Of a DNA stretch of 64,000 bases, positions 1 to 10,640 are shown in pieces. The DNA is from Misgurnus anguillicaudatus. Its lineage: Eukaryota; Chordata; Actinopteri; Cypriniformes; Cobitidae. The notes beneath the pieces are model-generated. The model ran no database searches, had not been told where the DNA came from, and saw nothing but the letters and a program-made list of their open reading frames with translations. The position numbers and the translations under genes were made by a program. The stretch is taken from the NCBI RefSeq assembly GCF_027580225.2, contig NC_073358.2, positions 48,074,001 through 48,138,000 of the forward strand. Reading direction: 5' to 3'. Within the stretch, counting starts at the first letter, position 1. Each line of letters opens with the position of its first letter.

Positions 1-934
1 GGTGATATTATACTGTATGCTCGGAAACGCTTCGTAAACTCCAAAAAAATGTTTGGATGAGATGATTTAAAGTTGAGTTTGCAGCCTAATGAAGTGTTTA
101 GCATATACAGAGCATAAATTAAATAACCTCTTTTATTATCTGCGCAATGAAGTCTCTCTTGCTTAACCAATGGCTTTCTATCCTTTCTCTCTATCCTTTA
201 ATATTTTCTTTCCCCGTGGAGTATTTGGGGAAGATGAGGAAAAAGACATAATTAATTGAGCTGATGATAATGATTTCCAGACAATGGGTTTGCTCTAAAG
301 TAAACGGCACAATTTCTCATCTATTTCGGCTGAAAATCATCCAATCATATTTAGTCATTTTTCTTTGCAAAATAAAACTTACATTAGGCTTTTGTCACAT
401 TCCAATTTGTTCTGCATTTCAATTTGCATACTCTTTGTACTAAATACGTTTTAAATTGAAACTTTATATTCTCTTAAAGGGACAGTGCGCTAAATAACGA
501 AAATTCTGTAATGACTTACAAAATGTTCACTACAATGAAAGTGAATGGGGATTGTGGCCATCAGTCCCTAACCTTGTTATTTTCTGTTCCATAAAAGAAA
601 GAAAGTTATAACGGGCTAACATTAGCTGTGTTTTCATTACCCTTTTTTTGCGCCAGTTGAAATAACGAATTGAAAATGCGGCCAATTTTTTTCATACATC
701 ACAAAGTTCTTACACTCGGGCGAGGTGGTTTTTCAGGAAATTCGAAAAAGGTATATAACGCGAAACTGCAATGGAAATCGTTTTTCGCATTTACAGGTCA
801 CCTGACATGCGTAAAAGTCATATGATCATTCTTTTAATATGGTTATGTTTGATTGGAGGACGAGGCTTAAAGGGTGTAGAGTCTAATGCTCTGTATGCTT
901 TCATGGCGCTCTTACGGTATTTTGATCTCCTCCG
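1..934. other. AT-rich non-coding DNA, no gene seen
   Basis: No frame here has coding character; the 72-codon frame at 771-989 runs into the hAT element that begins at 935. The stretch 476-720 has the feel of a decayed repeat, but I cannot delimit its ends. Nothing else stands out on either strand. Confidence 0.5.
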
Positions 935-1831
935 CAGTGTTGGGAAAGTTCACTTTCTACATGAACTAGTTCAGTTCACAATTTTTTAAATGAACTAGTT
1001 CAGTTCATAGTTCATATTTCAAAAATTTGAACTAATCACAGTTCCAAAAATTAACTAATTTATAGTTTTTTTCCCCATATTATTTTTAAAAAATATTGCC
1101 ATTGTAGCCCATATAAAACCACAGACAGCAATTATTTTATCAGTTTTTAACACTGAAGCTAAATGCGTCAGATTTCTTCAGTACCAACTTAAACTTCTTA
1201 CGTTAGCATTGATTGTCTTTTAAGTTTTGTATTTGCTTGCACCTACCTTTAAAGCCTTGCCAGGTGCTTTAAGAAGGTCGCACACCGGGCGAGAAGCGCT
1301 GCGCGGCATCGCGTGCAGGACAACTCGCAGGTATCGCACACCGCACGTGCACGTAAGCGTGAGCTTAGTCAGAGTCTATTTCAGGATCCAGAATATGCGA
1401 TAGCAGCCTATTTTAATCGTAAACGATTTGGGACAACTGTGATGTTATTTAATGTTAAACTATGTGAGTGGCGCGCTGTGGCGCGGCAGGGATTTCTGCA
1501 GCGTCCAGAGTCAGAGCGTCTCCTCCATGCTGCGTTTTGTTTCGATGACGCATGCAGCCATGAAACCCTGGTGGCTGGTGTTGCCAGATTGGGTGTTTTT
1601 CCGCTATACATTAAAGCCCGTTTAGGGTTTTCGCCAGGAAGACACTATAGAAATCTGGCACCCTACTGAACGACGTGAAACTGAGAGAGCGTGCCGTTCA
1701 CAAACACCAGAATGAATGAGTTCACAGTAAATTTCATCAGGCAGTAATACAGTACGTTCAGTTCACGTTCGCCCAAAATATGAACGAGTTCATGAACTTT
1801 CGTTCAATTAACTTGTTCAGTCACAACACTG
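935..1831. mobile_element. Non-autonomous hAT element, copy 1 (older)
   Basis: The element begins CAGTGTTGGGAAAGTTCA and ends CACAACACTG, so the tips are inverted CAGTGTTG repeats. Both ends carry repeated GTTCA/TGAAC words. It is the sister of 50613-51460: the subterminal sequence, the GAACGAGTTCATGAACTT stretch and the interior all match. The flanking octamers CTCCTCCG and CTGCATGG agree at only four positions, so the target duplication has decayed and this copy looks older. The 118-codon frame at 1313-1669 lies inside it and resembles no transposase; the element cannot be autonomous. Superfamily assignment rests on the 8-bp duplication seen in the sister copy. Confidence 0.8.
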
Positions 1832-2192
1832 CTGCATGGCGCCGTATGAAGTCAAACACACCCGTTGCCATGTTTTTTTTTTTTTGGACGACAATTAGAA
1901 GATAAAGCTGAAGTTCATTAATGGAAACGCAGCTAATGATGACAGAATATAGAGCTGCAGGGATGACGTATTTTTGTAGACAAACCCCAGAAACTCATTT
2001 GCATTATAACAAATAATAACACCTTTTATTACACGGCTCTCTGGAATGCTTGATTCTGATTGGTCAGTTGAGACATTTGCAGGTTCGTTCTTTTCGAATA
2101 ATAACCGCTCCAAAATAATAACGCATAGCCGGACTACTTGCACGAGTAATATCGCTCCGCGCCAATAAAGATCAATAAAGATTACTGTCTGT

Positions 2193-2450
2193 GTGGCGCC
2201 ATCTTGTGACAAACACTCGACAACCACGACAAGACACAGACAGCTTACTGAGACTGAACTTGACAAAATAGAGCATGACAGCTACGAAGCCAACACACAA
2301 AAAAAATACAGAATGGGGATTAAAACTTCTCAAAGAGAAAAAATGGAGACGAAGCAGAGGATCTTTATAAGGTATTACGATCATTTTATGCATCTGTGCA
2401 AAGTTTCGCGGAAGGATAAAAATGTTAATTTAAAACAAATATGCCAATAA
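2193..2450 (+). pseudogene. Broken copy of the recombinase N-terminal-like frame
   Basis: The first 30 or so codons match the intact frame at 40860-41150 (RHRQLTETELDKIEHDS). An extra A in the poly-A run near 2300 then shifts the frame, and a deletion before AAGCAGAGG removes part of the helix-rich segment. The region matching the N-terminal Met, the FIQW motif and about 30 residues of the other copy is also missing. It is a relic and can make no matching protein. Confidence 0.6.
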
Positions 2451-2515
2451 AATGTTTCAAATTCATATTCATGTCCAGTTTTTTTTCTTATGTGGCAAGT
2501 AGCCGTGTAATAAGC

Positions 2516-2655
2516 GGGATAATGTAGAGGCAGCCGGTAGTTATTGGGAAATAAGCCCCTTCAGTGTGATACAAGACCCTCCGCTTCGCGTCGGGTCCTG
2601 ATCACACTGTCGGGGCTTATTTCCCAATAACTACCGGCTGCCTCTACATTATCCC
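2516..2655. repeat. Perfect 44-bp-arm palindrome closing family A
   Basis: Arms 2516-2559 and 2612-2655 are exact reverse complements over 44 bp. The 52-bp centre holds two more nested stems (AGTGTGAT/ATCACACT and GACCC/GGGTC) around a CG-rich loop. Transcribed or single-stranded, it would fold into one long hairpin. The inner part of the loop region is unchanged in the second copy at 41241-41381. Confidence 0.95.
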
Positions 2656-2658
2656 TTA

Positions 2659-3441
2659 CATAAAACTTAAATAAGTTATTGGGTTAACACAAGCTCAAGA
2701 TATTTTCACGTTTTATTCTACAACATGAAAACATTGGTAATAACCGTTCTTGAGATTTAACCCTAGTGCATTGTTCAGATTCAATACCCTTTTGTGTTGT
2801 TTGTGGATGAAAACATGTCAGATTAATATTTTTTTCACTTTTTAAAAAAATCTGTTACAACGTAAGTACTGATCAAAACTACCAAATGTTTCCAAAAAAT
2901 CCATGATTCTAACTCTTTAATTGCCAAGTTCATAAGTGATTTTACTGATTTGGAGGAAACACAGACTGATCTCACGGAAAAAAATAACACAAAATCATAA
3001 AATGACACGAAAAAAGAAAGTTGTGCCATGGACACGAAAAACTATTTATAGAAATTTGTGCGAATGTCACGAAAAAGACATTCATGCTCAAGGCACACAA
3101 AAAAAGCTGAATTCATTTTATATTCATAAAATTTTGCCTGAATATAACACGACTTTCCATGAGATCATGTTGAAAAAAACACAATGATAAGCATAAGATT
3201 TTGATTTTTTTCTCCCTCATTTACTGTTTTTGCCCTATTGACTTCCATTATAACAACATTTTTTGATTGCAAAGCCATGACACCATCCAATCATGCATTC
3301 TTGATTGTTGGTGTTTTTTGCTTTTGCACAATGTGACACCATTAACCCTTTAGTAGCCATGTGCTTAATTTCTGGTTTGTACTTTTGAGTTATATGTAAT
3401 GTAAATTCATATTCAATATATGTAAATTCATAAAATGAACC
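2659..3441. other. AT-rich interval, no gene
   Basis: An 83-codon frame at 2936-3187 is rich in Lys, Ile and Asn and follows local A-richness. Repeated CACGAAAA words at 2976-3075 suggest an old decayed repeat. No splice, promoter or conserved-protein signal is visible. Confidence 0.4.
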
Positions 3442-3445
3442 TTAA

Positions 3446-3817
3446 AGGTGCAGTGTGTAAATTTTAGCGGCATCTAGTGGTGAGGTTGCAAATTGCAACC
3501 AACGGCTCAGTCCACTGCTCACCCCTCGCTTTTGAAACGCACAGAGAAGCTATGGTAGCCGCCCACCGGAAAAACGTCATCATAGGAGACAACTTTGTAA
3601 AAAAAGTTTGTCCGTTAAGGGCTTCTGTAGAAACATGGCGGCACAAAATGGCGACTTCCACGCAAGGGGGCCCTCTCTGTATATAGATAAAACGTCTCAT
3701 TCTAAGGTAATAAAAACATAAAGGCTCATTATGAAAGGTCTTTATACACCCCTGATAATATAGTTTTGTATATTATTTTGCATTTCTGTCAAGAGATAAA
3801 AATTACACACTGCACCT
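3446..3817. mobile_element. TTAA-flanked MITE, copy 1 (AGGTGCA ends)
   Basis: The ends are AGGTGCAGTGTGTAA and TTACACACTGCACCT, flanked on both sides by TTAA (3442-3445 and 3818-3821), the target duplication typical of piggyBac and Kolobok elements. A fragment lies at 9886-10125 and a full copy at 62876-63244. All share a core with a GAAGTCGCCATTTTG-like segment, here reading GGCGACTTCC on this strand. The short frames inside are not genes. Confidence 0.9.
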
Positions 3818-3821
3818 TTAA

Positions 3822-4499
3822 AATGTACCCACAGGTTTTATAAGCTACTGGCGCTAGACGGCACTAATCCCTTAACACAATACTTTACGTTGCAATAATT
3901 AATATGATAACAGTCTCTTTGAAAAAGTTATAGGAAACTTGGTGGCAATGAAAAGCAACCATGAGATAATCCAAAAGCCTGTGGAAAATCCCATTGACTT
4001 TTTATTGAGGGAACCCATGTGATGCTCACTTCCGGGTTGACCTACAAAAATACTTCATCGCTGCAGGTCTATATTGTGATGTTCATTGAATTATTCCTTT
4101 AACTACACTTTACAGTAGCATCAAATGCTGTTAAATTCACTTGGATTAAAAATCTTGTGACATTTAGTTTAAATAAGCATGAAGCTTTTCCCTTCTAGCA
4201 ACTTCAGTAACAGTACAAATGACTTGCCGACCTGCAGTGATTTAGTCACCGTCAGCGTGAATGCTTTGTTAGTCAGGAGGTTTGATAAATAGAGCCACTC
4301 TTTCCCATAGGATTCTGGGATATGGAGGGCAGTGTACAAATGGTTTTGTTTCAGTCGGCTGCACGCTAGTTACAGTATGTATTTTAACAACAGCTTGTGC
4401 ACTTCCACAGGCCTACAGAATACAGTGCACACAGAAATGCTGACACACACATGTAATATCAGCAGGGGAGCTTTGAGATTTAATTTACATTATGCAACC
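3822..4499. other. Decayed repeat DNA, no gene
   Basis: The segment around 4022-4075 (ACTTCCGGGTTGACC followed by an ATACTTCAT stretch) resembles common teleost repeat fragments. The remainder, including 4220-4450, shows nothing I can name. Confidence 0.35.
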
Positions 4500-4985
4500 C
4501 AATAATCTGTTTGTAATCGTATTGATGGCTTAATCAGATTGAAAAGCCTTCATGTAAACACCTTAATCAATGCGATTGAGGTCGATCGGATGCAAATTTT
4601 TATCGTATTGAAAATTGTAATGGCGTCACGCTGTACATTCTACAAGGTTCATGTATACTTTTATAACATTGGGCTACATAAAGCAATAAAATGGTGTTGT
4701 GCCTTTTGAAAATTGTGTTTTCTTTCCTTATATCTTCTTAAGAACAACTTTCTCAAATTCAACTTTGACTTTGTACTCTATTTATCTAGACATAAAGCTT
4801 GAACTTAATGAGAGATGCCGTGCACGTTTGTGCATACGTTTGGTTCGGATTTTATTGAATGTGCATGTAAACGAACACTTTAATCAGATTGCACTGTTTT
4901 CTGAACATGTAAACTGTATTGTCGTAACTGTCAATTGGATTAAATTCAGTCGTATTGACAAAATGTTGTGCATGTGAACATAGCC
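4500..4985. repeat. Decayed DNA-transposon fragment (CATGTAAAC type)
   Basis: Both ends carry versions of TAATCAGATT with CATGTAAAC words in opposite orientation (about 4530-4560 and 4860-4920), the layout of a worn inverted-repeat element. Related pieces occur at 53430-53490 and 54445-54520, the latter inverted. The 92-codon frame at 4699-4977 lies wholly inside it and is not taken as a gene. Confidence 0.4.
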
Positions 4986-5705
4986 AATGAGATCCCATAG
5001 GTTGAGGAAGGTATATTATCATAACATTTTTATTATAGGTATATTTTGCAAGATGAATAATCACTTTTTACTAAGGCTGTCAAAATGAATGCGTTAAAAA
5101 CGTGTTAACGCAAATTAATTTTAACGCCACGAACTTTATTAACGTGCGATTAATGCAATGCACAATTTCTGTTTGACGCTTGGCCTAGCCCATATTTGGA
5201 TAAATTGAGACGCAGTCTTAGGGGCCAGTCACACCAAAAGCGTTTATGGCAGTTGCAGGCGCCTTTTTTGAATGATATTCTATGGGCAGGGCGCGTTTGC
5301 GCGCTGTTTATGCACGCAGAGCGCCTTGCGGTTTTTTGCCAATGACTTACATTCAAAATCATGATCTAAATTCACCCGGTTTACAGTGTATCAGTCACAC
5401 AAGATTAAGTTTTACTATGTGTGTACGTAAATTAATTGTTACTTCTGATGTTATTTGAAATGTTTATGTTCAAATTGGGCAGGAAAGAGATTTATAGAAA
5501 ACGTTAAGGTGAGTGTGCCTGCTGCATTCTGTTGTAAAGACAGGTGTAAATAAAGTTTTATGACATTGAAAGCATACACAAGCATGCATCGGAATTGGGT
5601 GTTGTTTTTATATTGCTGCATCAAATGTTAGTTTAACCATGTTTTAAAACGTTATCTTAACTGTTTTTAAAATAACGCATTTTATTGTATGAACAAAACA
5701 ATTAA

Positions 5706-5826
5706 GCAATATCGCTCGAGTAGGAGTGTGATATAGCTCTATATCATCACGGCTGTGATTAGGCCGCAGGCAATCAAAGCCGTGATGATATAGAGCTATA
5801 TCACACGACTCCAAGAACGATATTGC
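5706..5826. repeat. Long palindrome closing family B
   Basis: The arms are 55 bp long with a few mismatches and an exact 29-bp stretch (5726-5754 against its complement) containing GATATAGCTCTATATC, itself nearly palindromic. The 11-bp loop is AGGCCGCAGGC. Outer tips are GCAATATCG and CGATATTGC. Confidence 0.95.
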
Positions 5827-7056
5827 TTTTATACAACAGTTCGACGGCACATGTTTGAAAAAACGAAAACTAGAAAACAACAACGGAGTTATTTTAAAAG
5901 CCTCTTTGTTTGAGAACTACTTCTTCAGCCACGGATTTGAGGGCGGCCAGAATGACAGGTAACACTTTCGGCTGCTTTGAATCTCATAATAACTCAATGG
6001 ACGGATAGGCGTTTCTTTATATTAACGTTTCTTGGTCACAAAGTGTAGTTTTAAGATTAGTTCAGTCGAGAATATATATGTATTATATTTAAATCTACAG
6101 TCGATTAGTAAAGATAGCGCCTGTTGGAACGTTTGCTTAGTGAGATTCGGTACGTATGAGAACCAAAGCATGAGCGGACGTCAGTGTTCACTCGCCCCGT
6201 TGACCACCGCCCTCTCTGGGCTACATCTCTGACAGAGATACCCTGGCTCTCATTTTGGCCTTGTTTGTTTTTGATGGTCAAAATTAGATCAAATCAGCAG
6301 TATTTCGTGTCATGATAAAACTATTACTTGTTTTCTTATTCATATTTGGTTTCTTTTGTGTTGTTATTGTTTTGGCGCGAGGTAAAAGTTAATAAAACTA
6401 TAATTATATAAATGTTACTATTGGTTTACCATTTCATCTTAACGCGATACGAGCACTCGGTTATTATTAGACTTCGTTCTTGTCAGTACTATTTTTTATA
6501 AGTGTCAGAGAGATGTTTTTGCATGCTGCTTATAAATATACCAGTGGCGATATCTCATAACATGTTTTAATAGTCACGTCACGATAAAGTAAATGATCAA
6601 TGTCCACATTTAAAAGCTGTGGTGCTTACCTGCAGTTCCACGGTGTTTTCGCGTTCTGATAAGAGATATAGCTCCAGAAAAAAATGAGTGTTTACATTCC
6701 TCTTTCCAAGTGTTAATCGTCCACACAATGTGACAAGACATTACTCCCATTAAGTTTAACGTAACATCCAGGAGCGCTGATCTTTGACGGAATAACAACT
6801 TCCGATTGGGGATTCACAGACTGATTTACGAGCTAGTGAACTAATGAGACACACGGAGAGTGATTCAAAACAATGCGGTTGTGTGTGTCCGTGTGTGCCT
6901 GCAGTTTTTCCATAGAGATGAGCCTGTTTAGAGGACCTCCATTCACTAGGTGGCGGAATTATACGAAAGGTGAAGCGGTTACTGTGCCGTTATCAGTAGA
7001 ATATTGCACGCCTCTTAGCCAATCAGATTCGAGAACCAGAAAGAACTGTTGTATAA
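5706..7056 (-). mobile_element. Hairpin-ended element, family B, inserted in a hAT
   Basis: A 14-bp inverted repeat (TTATACAACAGTTC at 5829-5842 and its complement at 7043-7056) encloses the body; a 121-bp palindrome lies just outside the left repeat (5706-5826). Read on the minus strand the order is repeat, body, repeat, palindrome, the same as family A. The minus-strand start also resembles family A: a TTATnCA tip, then CTGATTGG at a similar distance. No coding frame resembling the family A recombinase piece was found. A candidate exon end (CAG/GTAACA near 5958) is too weak to call. Confidence 0.65.
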
Positions 7057-8418
7057 TACTATATAACATAACATAATTACAAAACCAGCAAATAATTGCA
7101 TTCACATATGGTACTTCAATTTTTATTTCGATTTTAGTATTAACATGTTTGTGATTAATAATAAATATGCTGCGTTCTGTCCGCTGATCTGATACTGTAA
7201 TGAAGATGAATGTATAGTAACTCACTGTTTAAAAAGTAAAATATACAACTTTATATAAATAACTACTGTATGTACATGCTTATGACATCTACGTTGTAAT
7301 AATAAACAGTAAGACTTCGGATATAAAAATGGAGACTGATAAAGTAGTGTTTTATCATTAAAATCAATTTATTTAATAGAATTTTGGGCATACCAATATT
7401 TGTGACGTCATGCGCAATCCAATCATTTGTATAGATCAGTGCATCTGACTGATGTTAAAAGAGTTATTAAGAGCGACAAGACTCGAAAACGACCTTCCTC
7501 GCGCTGACTGACACATCTGACGTGCGGGTGCACAACCTCGATATATATACACATAATTACAGTTCCCGCAATATAATCTGTTATGTCTTAAGTAAATGTT
7601 TGATTAACTGTTGGGAAAAATATCATTATAACATTATATTTAATCCTTGCATTACAGGATCTTAAAGCTGTCTGTCTCAATGTCAATCAAACAATAAAAG
7701 AAAAACAGTTTAACATATATTGATATTGCTTTTGACTTTGTGTGCTAAATTTATTCGTTTTATCAGTGATTTTAAGGTATGCATGTGGTTAATCTTGGAT
7801 TTTTCTAAAAGTGAACTTTGCTGACTCAAACAGGTGTAGCTTTGTCATGTTTGTCAGATTCCAGCAAATCATATATAAATATAAATGACTCATAAATAGC
7901 TCATTCCAACTCAATTTGCCAGCACAGGTCATAAATGATGCAGCGGCAAACAGAAATGGAGAAAGAAAATTCATATACAAAACAATAGCTGATGGTTCTG
8001 TCGAAAATATAAACAGGCTGGTGTAAGTTACTGTAAATGCTCTGTGCAAAGAAAGAAAAGTAATGGGAACCTGTGTTTTTACTATTTTCTTTTTTCCATG
8101 CGTTTAATAGACAAACAAGCGTTTTAAAAAACATCTACATGTTCTTTATGGTCTATGTTAAGTGTGGTTTCACTAATAATAAAATACATTTGTATAAAGC
8201 ATATATATTTGTCCACACCCATGTTGATTAGAGTAAAAACTTAAAAAGTGTTAAATTAAGGTAAATTTAAACAGATACAATTGCGCGATTAATTTGCGAT
8301 TAATCGTGAGTTAGCTCATGACAATCATGCAATTAATCTAGATGAAATATTTTAATTGATTGACAGCCCAACTTTTTATATAATGTAGCATATGTCATGT
8401 ATAACATGTTTTCTAGAC

Positions 8419-8901
8419 TAGTGCTGCCTCACGATTAGTCGCGACTAATCGTTTGCAGAATAAAAGTTTTTGTTTACATAATATGTGTGTGTGTACTATG
8501 TATAATAATTATGTATAAATATATATATATATAAAGCTTTATTGCAGACACAGGTCCATATACCACAACATACAATATACAAAAATATAAAAAATACAGT
8601 AATTTCATAAAAGCCTATAATATATGCAGGCTATTACACCAATGTTGTCTAAGCCTCGAAGTGTACAAACACAGACACACATGTATTTAATTAAGAAACA
8701 TTTGCATGTGTATATGCATGTTTACATTTATATATAATTTATATTATATATAAATATTTATTATATATATATATTTTCTTAAAATTATATATGTATGTGT
8801 GTGTATGTATATATACGTAATTAGTACACACACATATATTATGTAAACAAAAACTTTTATTCTGCAAACGATTAGTCGCGACTTATCGTGAGGCAGCACT
8901 A
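8419..8901. mobile_element. hAT MITE with TAGTGCTGCC ends
   Basis: TAGTGCTGCCTCACGATTAG at the left is matched by its complement at the right, and the inverted repeat runs about 70 bp inward through TTTTTGTTTACATAATAT. The flanking octamers TTCTAGAC and TTCTAAAC differ at one base. Between the arms lies an unrelated insert (about 8530-8680, starting AAAGCTTTATTGCAG) that may be a retroelement tail. Confidence 0.85.
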
Positions 8902-9193
8902 TTCTAAACACTATTTTAAAACATCAGTGCGATACCCACTAAAATAGGGTTTATTTTAAGTTCAGGAGATCTAGCCTGTTGTGGGCACTGTTATGTACTA
9001 TAATATAATCAGTTACATGCAATCAAAACATTCATGAAATGCACACAAATAGGAAATAGTTGTTTGTAAGAAAATAAAATCACAGCTGCTAGTGATTTGG
9101 CTAGAAAAGCCAATTATAGTTTTTCTATTAAATATGTCATGAATACTGGACTCAGGATGTAGATTATTTCCAGTGTTGAAAAGGAAAATGAGA

Positions 9194-9195
<2 letters not shown>

Positions 9196-9269
<74 letters not shown>
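9196..9269. repeat. (AC)n microsatellite, 37 units
   Basis: An uninterrupted AC/GT dinucleotide run of 74 bp. Frames across it are poly-Cys-Val or poly-His-Thr artefacts. Confidence 0.98.
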
Positions 9270-9270
<1 letters not shown>

Positions 9271-9881
9271 CTAAACAATATTTTTGTTCCCAATTGGTCT
9301 CCAGATTGGTTTATGTATTTCCTTGATGCGGACATCCCATGCTGCTATCACACGTACTGTATGATAATATTGACAGTTTGCTACTCACAACATGTGAAAT
9401 ATAATTCAGGCACGTTCCTGAATATTAAAACAAGAGCCCCTTCACATACACAGTTTTACAGCTTTAAACAAACTCCTTAAGGTCCTTTATTTAAAGTACT
9501 TTAACTATGGCCAAGCTTCCCTTTTGATAAAAGTAGTTATCTGAACTATAAACTGAAATACTGCACAGGGACTATTGTGCTGTTTTGGTTATACTTTAAG
9601 ATTACTCGAGAGGGGAGTTTAAAGTTAACTTCAAATGTCTGTGCCATTAAATCGGATGTTATTATTCAGGTATGGCTATAAACATGCTGACAGTTTAACT
9701 TCAATTAGGTTGCTGAGAAAGATTTGCTTTAAACTGTGACATACTAAAGGAACAGACAGAATACACTAATTCCCACTACAGCGCCCCTTACCGCAATGCT
9801 GCCAAAGTTTATTTGTGATGTGTTTTAAATCATGCTCTAACACATTATACAATACAATGCATATTGAAATTGAGCATGCAT
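9270..9881. other. Non-coding interval, nothing recognised
   Basis: No frame above background and no inverted or tandem structure seen. Confidence 0.4.
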
Positions 9882-9885
9882 TTAA

Positions 9886-10125
9886 AGGTGCATTGTGTAA
9901 GTTTTAGAAGGATCTTGTGACAGAAATGCAATATACTATAAATAATTATATTATTATTGGTGTATAAAGACCTTACATAATGAACTGTACTGTTTTTATA
10001 TCTAGATTGAGCCTTACATGGAAGTCACCATTTTGCACCGTCAAGTTTCTACAGTAGCCCTGAATGGACAAACGGCTCAGTAGACGTGTTTTGTCACAAA
10101 GTTGTATTAGATGATAAGGACAGCG
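9886..10125. mobile_element. TTAA MITE (AGGTGCA family), 3'-truncated copy 2
   Basis: The left end TTAA-AGGTGCATTGTGTAA and the following 230 bp match the full copy at 62876-63244, including TGGTGTATAAAGACCTTAC and the GGAAGTCACCATTTTGCA segment. Homology stops near 10125, where the repeat at 10126 begins, so the right half and second TTAA are lost. Confidence 0.8.
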
Positions 10126-10430
10126 TCCGAAAACTAAGGCAGTGACTTGTTGCCTCGCTGCCTCATGAGGCAATGACTTCGGAGGCATGAAGGCAGCTCA
10201 GAGAAACGTTTTCAGACACACTTCAAAGGCAGTGTCTTTGAAATATAAACAGAGAGCACATATTTGAAAACCACAATACTAATTTCTCCCTAGAAACGCA
10301 ATTAAAAGGTGTAAAAAGTGAAATTATGCATTTACTTGCACTTAATTTGTGCTCCAGTCGCTTCCTTGCCCGCCATTTTATTTTTTCCAACTCAACCAGG
10401 CTCGACCAATCACATTCCCTATGTGCACAC
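10126..10430. repeat. Repeat fragment with partner at 25480-25770
   Basis: The segment CTAGAAACGCAATTAAAAGG, a GTGTAAAA stretch and GCCATTTTATTTTTTCCAA recur at 25497-25590. Both copies also carry a GGAGGCAT/ATGCCTCC-type palindromic zone (10155-10200 here), in a different order. A worn DNA transposon is likely; the ends are not clear. Confidence 0.5.
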
Positions 10431-10640
10431 ACGCATAGAATTGTGCAGATTTTTCAACTCATGCGGATCACGCGGCAATGCTCAATTCGCACTTACCGTG
10501 CCACAGAAGGCCTATTAGCATCTTTGCATTGACTTAACATATAAATCACTCGCGCTTGCCGCCTCTTCTGCGTCTGGCACCATTATGCAGGGTCGTTGCC
10601 GCGGGAAACGTGTGTGTGAGAAATCTGAACTTTGGTGGAT
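10431..10640. repeat. G+C-rich repeat lead-in to tandem array
   Basis: The words ACTCGCGCTTGCCGCC and GCGTCTGG resemble the CpG-rich tips of Harbinger-type teleost elements (compare 15408-15686). It ends where the tandem array begins. Probably the non-repeated part of the element whose interior became the array. Confidence 0.35.

Larger units (their letters stand above)
2024..2658 (+). mobile_element. Hairpin-ended element, family A copy 1
   Basis: A body bounded by a 13-bp inverted repeat (TTATTACACGGCT at 2026-2038 and its complement at 2501-2513) is followed at once by a 140-bp palindrome (2516-2655). The same arrangement and sequence recur at 40672-41381, so body and palindrome travel together. 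Relative to that copy, this one lacks about 95 bp around 2220 and has indels near 2300 and 2350 that break its small reading frame. The interior encodes a damaged tyrosine-recombinase N-terminal-like frame. I do not recognise a published family name; a Crypton-derived non-autonomous element is the best guess. Confidence 0.7.
5072..8371. mobile_element. hAT-like element with GGCTGTCAA ends, copy 1 (interrupted)
   Basis: The left end TAAGGCTGTCAAAA and right end TTGACAGCCCAA form the inverted repeat, with GTTAACGC and GCGATTAAT words just inside. Flanking octamers CTTTTTAC (5064-5071) and CTTTTTAT (8372-8379) match at seven of eight positions, as expected for hAT. A shorter copy at 38273-39575 aligns from the left end to about 5215 and again from about 7450 to the right end. 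The material between is extra: a Harbinger-like scrap (5216-5650) and a hairpin-ended element (5706-7056). No transposase is visible. Confidence 0.8.

Noticed and set aside
1313..1669. 118-codon frame as a hAT transposase remnant
   Set aside because: No hAT dimerisation or DDE motif, and the corresponding region of the sister copy at 50613 does not keep the frame.
2516..2655. Helitron 3' end hairpin or intrinsic terminator
   Set aside because: The stem is far longer than Helitron hairpins, there is no CTRR end or A/T insertion site, and the genome is plainly eukaryotic.
9013..9335. Cys-Val and similar repeat peptides on the minus strand
   Set aside because: Pure (AC)n microsatellite translation; the same applies to TA repeats at 36355-36569 and 37990-38309 and GA repeats at 56146-56431.
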